In this document: piece by piece, positions 7,801 through 15,046 of the stretch | How the letters are laid out: every line of letters starts with the position of its first letter | Numbering within the stretch: position 1 is the first letter of the stretch | Source of the DNA: Cytophagaceae bacterium | Lineage (GTDB): Bacteria; Bacteroidota; Bacteroidia; Cytophagales; Cytophagaceae | Assembly: GCA_025454925.1 (NCBI GenBank) | Contig: JALONM010000041.1 | Span: 1 to 33,454 of the forward strand | DNA length: 33,454 nt | Reading direction: 5' to 3' | Position numbers and translations under genes: made by a program | The notes under the pieces: model-generated | What the model was told of the DNA's origin: nothing | Databases searched by the model: none | What the model saw: only the letters and a program-made list of their open reading frames with translations

Positions 7801-8865
7801 TTATTGGCCTTTAAGCGATTCGTCTTTAATTACCTTTCCTCGCTTCAACCTGAAACTAAAAGCAGTACCCACGCCGGGTTCCGATTGCACCTGTACCTTC
7901 GACTGATGCGCTTCCACGATGTGTTTGACAATGGCCAGCCCCAATCCGGTTCCTCCTTTGTCTCGGGCTCTACTTTTTTCTACACGGTAAAACCGCTCAA
8001 AAATGCGACTGAGGTGCTTTTGTTCAATGCCCGGTCCATCATCAATGACCAACACTTCTACCTCATCCTGGTCAATGGTAAATCGAACTTCCGTTACGCC
8101 TTCATCTTTTCCGTATTTAACAGCATTGATGATCAAATTGGTCATGACCTGACCGATGCGCAACTTATCGGCGTATACATAACAAGATTTGGGAGAATAT
8201 TCATAAAACTTCAATACACTGCCCTTTCTCGCAGCGGTGTCTTCCAATTGATCAAAAATATCTTCGGTGAGTTTATGCAAATCAAAGCTTTGAAAATGCA
8301 TTTTAATTTCACCGATCTCCAATTGAGAAATGGTAATTAAATCCTGCACCAGAATGTTTAACCCATCCATACTGCTGGCGGCTTTTTGCAAAAACCGGTC
8401 ACGCACTGCTATATCGTCTACGGCACCGTCTATAAGCGTATGGATAAAGCCCTGGGCTGCGAAAATAGGTGTTTTTAACTCGTGCGAAACGTCTGCCAAA
8501 AACTCTCTCCGAAACGTTTCCAGTTTTTTTAACTCATCTATTTCTTTTTGTTTCTGGTTGGCGAAATCCAGGAGTTCATCGCGCATTTTCTCCAATACCG
8601 TGTAAGGCTTGGTAGGGTCGTGAGGCACCCGTTGCAGCCGGAAATCTTTATTCTTAAACTTTTCCAGTAATTCGTTCAAATGACCGATTTCTCTAAAGAC
8701 AAACCGGTCTAGCATCAACCAGCTAATGCCCAATATAAGCAGCCAGGCAAACAGACCTACCCACACCGCTTGCTCTCCATGACCCGAAATTCGCAACACC
8801 AGAAGCAATGCCGCGGTACACACGATACTTAATAAAATGGAAAGATTGCGGGCGTTAAAAAACAT
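7801..8865 (-). CDS. sensor histidine kinase, PhoR-like
   Basis: 354 aa. Two transmembrane helices near residues 9-26 and 35-52 leave only a very short extracytoplasmic loop, so sensing is probably intramembrane or cytoplasmic. The HisKA box FLADVSHELKTP has the phosphoacceptor His128. The catalytic ATPase domain shows NLIINAVKYG (N box), DDGPGI (G1), FERFYRV (F box) and GGTGLGLAIV (G2). It begins 8 bases after the stop of the response regulator gene, and the two are surely partners. The short-loop architecture is common for PhoR-like kinases in this phylum; a phosphate role is possible but not shown by sequence. Confidence 0.93.
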   Translation of the reverse strand: MFFNARNLSILLSIVCTAALLLVLRISGHGEQAVWVGLFAWLLILGISWLMLDRFVFREIGHLNELLEKFKNKDFRLQRVPHDPTKPYTVLEKMRDELLDFANQKQKEIDELKKLETFRREFLADVSHELKTPIFAAQGFIHTLIDGAVDDIAVRDRFLQKAASSMDGLNILVQDLITISQLEIGEIKMHFQSFDLHKLTEDIFDQLEDTAARKGSVLKFYEYSPKSCYVYADKLRIGQVMTNLIINAVKYGKDEGVTEVRFTIDQDEVEVLVIDDGPGIEQKHLSRIFERFYRVEKSRARDKGGTGLGLAIVKHIVEAHQSKVQVQSEPGVGTAFSFRLKRGKVIKDESLKGQ

Positions 8866-8873
8866 GGTGGTAC

Positions 8874-9554
8874 TTAGGGATTGCAGAATTTATAGCCGAT
8901 TCCTTTAACAGTGACGATAAATTCCTCTCCTATTTTTTCCCGGACCTTCCGCACGTGAACATCGACTGTTCGGGGCACCACATAAACATCGGTACCCCAG
9001 ATATGTTTTAATAAATCTTCTCTGGAAAAGACTACATCCGGACGCAAGGACAAAAAGTACAAGAGTTCAAATTCCTTTTTGGGAAGAATAATTTTTTCGT
9101 CGTTTTTACTAACCGTATAACTGCTTCTATCGATAATCAAATTGGCAAAACTCACCATGAGTTGCTCCTGTACCTGCTTATTCTCACGTTTAAAATAAGC
9201 ATTCACACGACTGATCAGTGCTCGCGGTTTGATGGGTTTATTCAAATAATCATTGGCCCCAGCCTCAAAGGCGGCAATTTCAGAAAATTCCTCGCTGCGG
9301 GCAGTTAAGAAAACGATATAGGTTTCTTCCAATGCTGAAATCTGGCGCATCCTCCTGCAGGTTTCAATGCCATCCAAACGAGGCATCATAACATCCAGAA
9401 GTACCATCTGTGGCTGAAAGTCCTTGGCTATTTCCAATGCTTTCAGGCCATCCGCAGCACGCTTTACTTCATACCCTTCCTTCTCCAGATTATACTCCAG
9501 CAAATCCAGAATATCCTCCTCATCGTCTACCAGCAATATTTTATTCTTAGACAC
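8874..9554 (-). CDS. response regulator, OmpR/PhoB family
   Basis: 226 aa. The receiver domain has the acidic pocket DDEED at residues 10-14, phosphoacceptor Asp54 (VLLDVMMP), Thr84 and Lys106 (NKPIKP). The C-terminal winged helix (about residues 130-226) has the PhoB-type pattern KEFELLYFLSLRP...VFSREDLLKHIWG...RTVDVHVRKVREKIG and ends with IVTVKGIGYKF. It binds DNA when phosphorylated by the neighbouring kinase. The ATG at 9554 lies 10 bases after the stop of the thioredoxin-like gene, so the three genes form one leftward transcription unit. Targets are unknown. Confidence 0.95.
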   Translation of the reverse strand: MSKNKILLVDDEEDILDLLEYNLEKEGYEVKRAADGLKALEIAKDFQPQMVLLDVMMPRLDGIETCRRMRQISALEETYIVFLTARSEEFSEIAAFEAGANDYLNKPIKPRALISRVNAYFKRENKQVQEQLMVSFANLIIDRSSYTVSKNDEKIILPKKEFELLYFLSLRPDVVFSREDLLKHIWGTDVYVVPRTVDVHVRKVREKIGEEFIVTVKGIGYKFCNP

Positions 9555-9564
9555 GAATCGTAAA

Positions 9565-10914
9565 TTAGGGAGCCAATAATTCTTCTAACTTTTGTTCCAA
9601 TTCTGCTCCTCGCAGATTGGTGGCCACCACTTTTCCGTCCTTATCCAACAAAAAGGTAGCTGGTATGGATTTTACTCCATACAATTTGGCAGCCGATGAA
9701 TTCCAGCCTTTCAAATCAGAAACATGTGATTCCCACAGCAATTGATCTTGCTGAATGGCTGCCACCCAGCGCTCCCGGTTATCATCCAAGGATACACTAA
9801 ACACTGTAAATCCTTTTTCTTTGTATTTGGCATAAGCACGCACCACATTCGGGTTTTCTTTACGGCAAGGTCCACACCAGGAAGCCCAGAAATCCAACAA
9901 TACTACTTTGCCGCGTAAGGAAGACAAACTCACTTCGCGTCCCATAAAATCTTTCAGCTTTATTTCAGGAACCAACTCTCCTACTTTGGGTGGAGATTTG
10001 GGAATTACCGACATATAATAGGCAGCATGTTTACTGGTTGGAAATTCGCGGGCATACTGTTCAGTGATTTTGCGGGCAAACTCAACATTCTGGTTGTAAA
10101 TGCCTCTGATAACCGAAATATAAAATACCTCCTTGTTTGGATTGGGTTTTTCAAAACGATTCATCAGATTGGCCACTCCTGCATCCAGACCCATATTGGA
10201 ATAATAACGCTGCATGCACATATATACTTTGGACGTAAGCATGTCACCGCGGGTATATTCAGGATCCTGCAATTCTTGCTTGCTAAAAAAATTCATGGCC
10301 GAAACTGTATCGTGGGTAGCAAACATTTCTGAAACCTTAGCCATAAAAGTTCCTTTATTGTTGGCACTGAGGGATTTTAAATTCGTTTTTAAAACAACAT
10401 TTAAGCTGTCCAATCTTTTTTGAAGTCCCTGAATCAATACATTGTACTGATCCGGATTAGAAGCGCGCAATCCTGCATTGTTCTGTGCTTCTGTATTCAG
10501 CTTATTAAACTCTTCATTAAACGAATTATTAAACTGTTGATATTTTACGAACAACGAGTTTTCCAGGGAATTTGAGACGCTTATTTTAGTTTTCGCATCC
10601 GCAGTAGCATCGCAGGTCAGCACCAGGTTGGATTGGTCGTTGATGAAATCGAAAAACGTTTTATCATTAACGCCTACCCGGTACATTCCGCGTGGCAATG
10701 TATTTTTTAAGTTAAATATAAAGGCTCCTGCCACTTGCTTGCAGGAATCTATCTTAACCGATTCTGGTCCAAATAATTCATATAAGAATATGTGGCTGTA
10801 CACCTCCACCCCTTTCATGGTGCCTTTTATCACCTGTGGTTTTGCCATAAGAACACTCGTCATACAAAGAAAAATCGTAATGACCAGATGTGTTACTAGT
10901 TTCATAGTATTCAT
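9565..10914 (-). CDS. exported thioredoxin-fold (TlpA/ResA-like) protein with DUF4369-like N-terminus
   Basis: 449 aa. A signal peptide (residues about 1-24, MNTMKLVTHLVITIFLCM then ending near MAK) sends it to the periplasm. The N-terminal beta-rich region (PQVIKGTMKG...PRGMYRVGV) resembles DUF4369, followed by a long helical linker. The C-terminal TlpA-like domain has LLDFWASWCGPCRKENP with the redox pair Cys347/Cys350, and the cis-Pro loop KSIPATFLLDKDGKVV. Such proteins reduce or exchange disulfides in the cell envelope; the partner is unknown. It is the first gene of a probable operon with a response regulator and kinase. ATG codons at positions 1 and 4 are both possible starts. Confidence 0.9.
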   Translation of the reverse strand: MNTMKLVTHLVITIFLCMTSVLMAKPQVIKGTMKGVEVYSHIFLYELFGPESVKIDSCKQVAGAFIFNLKNTLPRGMYRVGVNDKTFFDFINDQSNLVLTCDATADAKTKISVSNSLENSLFVKYQQFNNSFNEEFNKLNTEAQNNAGLRASNPDQYNVLIQGLQKRLDSLNVVLKTNLKSLSANNKGTFMAKVSEMFATHDTVSAMNFFSKQELQDPEYTRGDMLTSKVYMCMQRYYSNMGLDAGVANLMNRFEKPNPNKEVFYISVIRGIYNQNVEFARKITEQYAREFPTSKHAAYYMSVIPKSPPKVGELVPEIKLKDFMGREVSLSSLRGKVVLLDFWASWCGPCRKENPNVVRAYAKYKEKGFTVFSVSLDDNRERWVAAIQQDQLLWESHVSDLKGWNSSAAKLYGVKSIPATFLLDKDGKVVATNLRGAELEQKLEELLAP

Positions 10915-10955
10915 TTTTAAAAAACCTGCTCTATCACCGATGCGAAGGAAGAATA

Positions 10956-11789
10956 TTAATCCTCAAACGATATCGGGTATTTCAAATTGGAATATTTTTT
11001 TAAGTCAATCTTTACCGCTCCTACAAACATATCGGCTTCAATGCGCAATGGTAAGCGGTTCAAATCATCACTTAAATACAAACGAATGGAATTTTCACCT
11101 TCAAACAAACCATTTTCGGGCATGATGGGGGCCAACTTTAGGGCGTTGATTTCGCCAAACTCGGTATCTATCTTCTCTCTGCCTTTAAAGCGGACTTTTA
11201 GATTATACAGCTTGTCTTCAAAAAAAGCATCAATCGGAATAATGTCACCTACTTTTAATTTATTGTAATCGATGGCACGCATGTAATATACACCGCTAAC
11301 TATATCCTGAAGGGCTTCTACTTTTACTTCGTATTCTTTGTGTCCCTTGTTGCCTTTTTTCTTCTCCCAATCCACCACTGCTTTATCGGCTCCATATTGG
11401 AATTGCACCACCTCCGTTAAGCGATAGTTTCCTTCTTCAATTTGGCGCGTGGCCTTTTGGGATACTTTAGTCGCCGTATCAAAATAAGTCGTCCAGGAAT
11501 CACGGATTCTCAATCCCAGATCGAATGTTCCACTGGTGCGACCAGTACAGGTAGCCTTGTAACAAACCTTGTTGTTTACCAGGTACAGTTGCTCAAACAA
11601 TTCTACCTTGGCATGTCCGGCGGTAATAAATCCGTAGTGCACGCGAAACTCAAAAGTTTCCTTGGGAATAAAATTCGTAGGAATTAAGGCCACTTCCACC
11701 TGATGTTGGTCCGTCTGAAAAGAGGAAAGGGAGAGCACCACTACCAAAGCAGACACCAACTTTTTCCATGTAATAGACATCTTCATCAT
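10956..11789 (-). CDS. DUF3108 family exported protein
   Basis: 277 aa. A signal peptide (residues about 8-24, KKLVSALVVVLSLSSFQ) is followed by a DUF3108-like beta-rich domain; recognisable segments are EFRVHYGFITAGHAKVEL near the start and IRLYLSDDLNRLPLRIEADM near the end. Proteins of this family are periplasmic or outer-membrane-associated and of unknown function. The start MMKMS has three close ATG codons; the first is used here. A TAACTTTG box lies 17 bases upstream, so it probably has its own promoter despite following the aminotransferase gene by only 54 bases. Confidence 0.85.
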   Translation of the reverse strand: MMKMSITWKKLVSALVVVLSLSSFQTDQHQVEVALIPTNFIPKETFEFRVHYGFITAGHAKVELFEQLYLVNNKVCYKATCTGRTSGTFDLGLRIRDSWTTYFDTATKVSQKATRQIEEGNYRLTEVVQFQYGADKAVVDWEKKKGNKGHKEYEVKVEALQDIVSGVYYMRAIDYNKLKVGDIIPIDAFFEDKLYNLKVRFKGREKIDTEFGEINALKLAPIMPENGLFEGENSIRLYLSDDLNRLPLRIEADMFVGAVKIDLKKYSNLKYPISFED

Positions 11790-11805
11790 ACCTAGCTATT
11801 TCACT

Positions 11806-11813
11806 CAAAGTTA
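11806..11813 (-). promoter_or_regulatory. -7 element upstream of the DUF3108 gene
   Basis: On the minus strand this reads TAACTTTG, a full match to TAnnTTTG, placing a transcript start about 13 bases before the ATG at 11789. No good -33 box is visible at 19-21 bp upstream. Confidence 0.5.
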
Positions 11814-11843
11814 AGGATTTAAACGATTTTTGAATACCGTCCG

Positions 11844-12884
11844 TTATAGATGGCTCAACAATTCCATAAGTCGCTGATGATCAGAGTTCTGAACGGCAGG
11901 AAAGTTGGCTATACGGAAACTATTTTCCTTCCAGGTACCATACCCGTTTCCCAACATAAATCCGGCTTTTTTAGTTTCAGATTTAACCCTTTCTATCCAT
12001 TTCGACTCGCCACCTATTGCCATGACTGTAGGAGCCTGCAGGTTTTCGTTTGTACAAAGCAAGCTCCATCCTTTATGTATCAAAAAATCGTACCAATCTT
12101 TTTTTCGCTGGTCCAAACGAGCATGTACCTTATTTATATTTCCTAAACTGTTCATGGCTTTCCCCACTAAAAAAATACCCAGTACATTGGGGGTATGCGT
12201 GGTTTGCCAGTTGTTTGCCTGCTCTACGGCAGCGGCAAAGGCATTGTAATGTTTGTCTTTATTTAAGGTAAAAGCGCGTGCCGCAGCGGCCGGCGAAAAA
12301 ACAACCACGCACATTCCGGCAGGTAAACCCAGGCACTTTTGTACCGAAGCAAACCAAATATCAGCATGGCGCCATGGCAAGGATATTCCACCCATCGAAG
12401 AAGTAGCATCCACGGCAATCAGCTGACCATTGGAAGCCTCCCTGAGTTGACGCACAAAAGTGTCCGGAAGATAAGTCCCATTAGAAGTCTCGGTATGTGT
12501 TATGCAAACTAAATCCGAAGAAGTGAAATGAACGGTAGGTGTTTCGGAAAGGCCAAACGGAAAAGCCTCAGCCCTTGGGGAAAGTAATTTGCCATACTCA
12601 AACCATTTCTGCCCGAAAGCGCCGTTAAAATAATGCGCAGAACTCTTTATTGGTAAACTTTGTAAAATAATTTCCCAGGTTTCGGTGGCAGATGAAGTAA
12701 AAAATATTCCGTACTCTTCCGGCACCTCCAAACGCTGCCGGAGCTGTTCTACCGTATTCCGGAGCATGGCAGCAAACTCAGCGCTGCGATGATTGACAGA
12801 TAAAATTCCGCAATCACAGGCTTCCTCCATCCATGTGGGCATCTCTTTCCACAACGCAGACGGACCTGGATAAAAACTAATCAT
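11844..12884 (-). CDS. class V aminotransferase (SerC / alanine-glyoxylate aminotransferase-like)
   Basis: 346 aa, PLP fold type I. Key positions: ISFYPGPSA at the N-terminus, NHRSAEF near residue 31, FFTSSATETW (cofactor phosphate loop), VDATSSMGG with PLP-binding Asp159, and Lys183 in ASVQKCLGLPAG as the Schiff-base lysine. The layout fits the phosphoserine/alanine-glyoxylate aminotransferase branch, but the sequence departs from the standard SerC pattern, so I do not assign serC. Its ATG overlaps the aroQ stop by 4 bases (ATGA), so the two are translationally coupled. That suggests an amino-acid role, but the substrate remains open. Confidence 0.85.
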   Translation of the reverse strand: MISFYPGPSALWKEMPTWMEEACDCGILSVNHRSAEFAAMLRNTVEQLRQRLEVPEEYGIFFTSSATETWEIILQSLPIKSSAHYFNGAFGQKWFEYGKLLSPRAEAFPFGLSETPTVHFTSSDLVCITHTETSNGTYLPDTFVRQLREASNGQLIAVDATSSMGGISLPWRHADIWFASVQKCLGLPAGMCVVVFSPAAAARAFTLNKDKHYNAFAAAVEQANNWQTTHTPNVLGIFLVGKAMNSLGNINKVHARLDQRKKDWYDFLIHKGWSLLCTNENLQAPTVMAIGGESKWIERVKSETKKAGFMLGNGYGTWKENSFRIANFPAVQNSDHQRLMELLSHL

Positions 12885-13303
12885 ATGCCCATTAAATAGT
12901 GCAACGCAAGTTCATACCCTTTCAACCCAAGACCGGCAATTACGCCCTTGCAAACTTTACTCATATAACTCTTATGACGAAATTCTTCCCGGGCATGTAC
13001 ATTGCTGATATGCACTTCCACCACCGGCGACTTTACCGCAGCTATAGCATCGGCAAGGGCCACCGAAGTATGTGTATAGGCTCCTGCATTAAAAATAATA
13101 CCCTGGTATAAAAAACCTACCTCGTGGATTTTATCCAACAAAGCCCCTTCATGATTCGATTGAAAATACTCCAATTCTACTTGGGGATACTTTCTTTTCA
13201 ATTCCTCAAAATATTGTTCAAAAGTGGTGGAACCATAAATCTCCGGTTCCCTTTTACCCAATAGGTTTAAATTCGGTCCGTTTAAAATTAAGATCTTCAT
13301 CAA
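12881..13303 (-). CDS. aroQ: type II 3-dehydroquinate dehydratase
   Basis: 140 aa, the typical length of the small dodecameric type II enzyme. It removes water from 3-dehydroquinate to give 3-dehydroshikimate in the shikimate pathway. Family motifs are all present: ILNGPNLNLLGKREPEIYG (with the catalytic Tyr in the flexible loop), QSNHEGALLDKIHE, NAGAYTHTSVALADA (active-site His) and VVEVHISNVHAREEFRHKS. It is divergent from xerD and first in a two-gene unit with the class V aminotransferase. A good promoter lies 20 bases upstream of the ATG. Confidence 0.97.
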   Translation of the reverse strand: MMKILILNGPNLNLLGKREPEIYGSTTFEQYFEELKRKYPQVELEYFQSNHEGALLDKIHEVGFLYQGIIFNAGAYTHTSVALADAIAAVKSPVVEVHISNVHAREEFRHKSYMSKVCKGVIAGLGLKGYELALHYLMGI

Positions 13304-13323
13304 CGTAATGCGTATGGTAGATC

Positions 13324-13354
13324 CAAAGTTACGTAATAATCAATAGCATACAAC
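13324..13354 (-). promoter_or_regulatory. aroQ promoter (Bacteroidota type)
   Basis: On the minus strand, GTTG at 13354-13351, then 19 bp, then TAACTTTG at 13331-13324. This matches TTTG-N19-TAnnTTTG with one mismatch in the -33 box. The start point would lie near 13320, giving aroQ a leader of about 17 bases. Confidence 0.7.
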
Positions 13355-13385
13355 GCACCTGGTAGACTATCATGTTCCAAAATTG

Positions 13386-13393
13386 TACCTTTG
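13386..13393 (+). promoter_or_regulatory. xerD promoter -7 element
   Basis: TACCTTTG is a full match to TAnnTTTG. It sits 5 bases before the ATG at 13399, so the transcript would be nearly leaderless. No good -33 box is seen at 19-21 bp upstream, so this is tentative. Confidence 0.4.
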
Positions 13394-13398
13394 GAATT

Positions 13399-14310
13399 AT
13401 GTGGGAAATATATCAACAGCAATTCAAAGCATACCTGCAACTTGAAAGGTCACTGGCCGAGAATTCAGTAGAAGCCTACCTGCAGGATGTAGAAAAGTTA
13501 AAGCAATACCTGCAACCCATAGGTATATCGTCTGTTTCGGCAATACAGTTGCAAGACCTGGAAGCTTTCCTTCTATTTTTGCATGAACTGGGTTTGTCGC
13601 CATATTCCCAGGCACGCATAGTATCCGGACTAAAATCATTTTTCAGGTTTCTATTGACAGAAGAAATTATCAGTCGCGATCCCTCGGAGCTCCTAGAAGG
13701 CCCCAAGTTGGGTCGCAAACTGCCCGATGTACTCAGCCTGCACGAAATAGAAGAACTTTTCCAGAGCATCGATCATTCCACCCCCGAAGGCATGCGAAAC
13801 CGCAGCATGCTTGAAACCCTGTACAGCAGCGGACTTCGCGTTTCCGAGCTTTGCCAGTTGCGAGTCAGCAATGTTTACATGGAAGAAGGTTTTTTAAAAG
13901 TAGTTGGCAAGGGAAATAAAGAACGTTTTGTGCCCATAGGCAGCGATGCTCTGCGCTATTTAAAAATCTATCTTCAGGAAATCCGGAACCATATGCCCGT
14001 GGCGGCCGGTCACGAAAACATGGTGTACCTCAACCGGCGAGGCAAAAGTTTAAGTAGGGTAATGGTATTTATGATCATCAAGGAGGCCGCTACCAAAGCA
14101 GGAATACGAAAAGTAGTGAGTCCGCATACCTTTCGCCATAGCTTTGCTACGCATCTTATCGAAGGTGGTGCCGACCTGCGAGCCGTGCAGGAAATGCTGG
14201 GGCATTCGTCCATTACTACCACCGAAATTTACACCCACCTCGACCGCGAATACCTGAAAGAAGTAATCCATACCTTTCACCCACGCAGCCAGTCCAAACC
14301 AAGATTGTAG
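13399..14310 (+). CDS. xerD: tyrosine recombinase XerD
   Basis: About 303 aa. The ATG at 13399 (MWEIYQQQFKAYL) is preferred to the in-frame ATG at 13372, because it gives the usual XerD N-terminus and because a -7 promoter box lies between the two. The N-terminal SAM-like core-binding domain (residues about 1-90) is followed by the catalytic domain with Arg147 (SSGLRVSEL), Lys171 (VGKGNKERFVP), His243 and Arg246 (PHTFRHSFATHL), His269 (MLGHSSI) and nucleophile Tyr278 (EIYTHLD). It resolves chromosome dimers at dif; no dif site was recognised here. It is divergent from aroQ. Confidence 0.94.
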   Translation: MWEIYQQQFKAYLQLERSLAENSVEAYLQDVEKLKQYLQPIGISSVSAIQLQDLEAFLLFLHELGLSPYSQARIVSGLKSFFRFLLTEEIISRDPSELLEGPKLGRKLPDVLSLHEIEELFQSIDHSTPEGMRNRSMLETLYSSGLRVSELCQLRVSNVYMEEGFLKVVGKGNKERFVPIGSDALRYLKIYLQEIRNHMPVAAGHENMVYLNRRGKSLSRVMVFMIIKEAATKAGIRKVVSPHTFRHSFATHLIEGGADLRAVQEMLGHSSITTTEIYTHLDREYLKEVIHTFHPRSQSKPRL

Positions 14311-14317
14311 CGATTTG

Positions 14318-14426
14318 TACATTTTCTTAGGAGAAAAGTATTCTTCGGTAAATCAGAATCGAATGGTGGTGATTGGTGCGCGCTCCTGCGCTTCAGTAGG
14401 GCTATCGCAAAGGGTAAGAAAATGTA
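14318..14426. repeat. 109-bp element bounded by 12-bp perfect inverted repeats
   Basis: TACATTTTCTTA at 14318-14329 is the exact reverse complement of TAAGAAAATGTA at 14415-14426. The 85 bases between include a GC-rich segment with GGGCTATCGC near 14399-14408, which resembles the core of repeat family 2 in this window. It starts 8 bases after the xerD stop codon. It may be a MITE-like remnant, a degenerate family-2 copy or a long terminator stem; only one copy is seen. Confidence 0.55.
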
Positions 14427-14524
14427 AAAGAAAATTATCTGCCTACGCGGATATTCCAAATCCTCGGTGGTTCCGACGTTGTTCTGATCTTGATTTTATG
14501 CCTGCGTATGCAGTTGAACCCTAA

Positions 14525-14554
14525 TTTGTCAATAGAAATTCTTCTATTGACAAA
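14525..14554. other. 13-bp perfect hairpin downstream of xerD
   Basis: TTTGTCAATAGAA at 14525-14537 pairs perfectly with 14542-14554 around a 4-nt loop ATTC. There is no U-tract on either strand, so it is not a typical intrinsic terminator. It could stabilise a 3' end or be a protein-binding palindrome. Confidence 0.6.
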
Positions 14555-14611
14555 CGACTAATAAAATCAAGGGCTTCAGAAGGAATCGAATAGCAGAAAT
14601 TCTTTTCTAAG

Positions 14612-14705
14612 CCCATGATTTTCTAAGTCGGGATTACCGGCCATGGATCTGCGATCCATGAGCTTTCTCCATAGTGCGCTTCGCTTCTATTGAGAAAAGC
14701 CGGTT
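14612..14705. repeat. 94-nt structured interspersed repeat, copy B
   Basis: Second copy of the repeat at 6-99, same orientation, two differences in 94 bases. One change falls in the 3-nt loop of hairpin 1 and keeps the fold. The other breaks one pair of hairpin 2. Outer stem and hairpin 1 are intact. It lies in the gene-free stretch between xerD and the xylanase gene. Confidence 0.85.
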
Positions 14706-14794
14706 AAAATGCTAGCATGCTGTATCCGCCGCATATCGTTTTTTAGAATTAGGATTCGCCAGCCAGGGAACTTTTATTACTTGTAATTTCCCTT

Positions 14795-14896
14795 TTGCGT
14801 GAGGGATAGAGCGGTTGGCGCCGCAGGCGCCTAGCGATAGCCCGGCCCGTAGTGGCTAGGCGCCTTAGGCGCCACCACGCAGGGACACGCCCAAGA
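14795..14896 (-). repeat. GC-rich structured repeat, family 2 copy 2
   Basis: Inverted copy of the element at 6355-6444. The ends (TTGCGTGAGGGATAG and GGGACACGCCCAAG on the plus strand) and the central CGGGCTAT core are conserved. Inner hairpins lie at 14817-14822 with 14826-14831, and at 14859-14864 with 14868-14873, the latter extended by 14852-14855 with 14875-14878. The second hairpin differs almost entirely in sequence from its counterpart in copy 1 but stays base-paired, which suggests that the structure is what is kept. Confidence 0.8.
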
Positions 14897-15046
14897 TAAA
14901 ACCTTGAGTTTGATTATTTCATTCCTCTATATTTCCCCACTCGATTGTTTACAAATTCTTTCTTCTCTTGTCTCTCGATTTGTTTACCGATCTGCTTGCA
15001 TCTGTGTTAGCAAAGTATCATGTACTATACCTATAACCCAAACATC

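Larger units (their letters stand above)
14311..15046. other. gene-free region rich in repeats between xerD and the xylanase gene
   Basis: These 736 bases hold no credible gene. In order they contain the 12-bp inverted-repeat element (14318-14426), a 13-bp hairpin (14525-14554), the 94-nt repeat copy B (14612-14705) and the inverted family-2 repeat (14795-14896). The last 150 bases are T-rich and should hold the xylanase promoter, but I found no clear TAnnTTTG box. No transposase or integrase fragment is visible in the three frames of either strand. Confidence 0.7.

Noticed and set aside
7804-8340. 178-codon open frame on the plus strand opposite the histidine kinase gene
   Set aside because: Fully antisense to the conserved kinase domains; no recognisable protein features.
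14556-14620. dif site near xerD
   Set aside because: No 28-bp site with two 11-bp half-sites of XerC/XerD type could be recognised.
14311-15046. CRISPR array or insertion sequence
   Set aside because: The repeats are different elements present once each here, with no regular spacing, cas gene or transposase.
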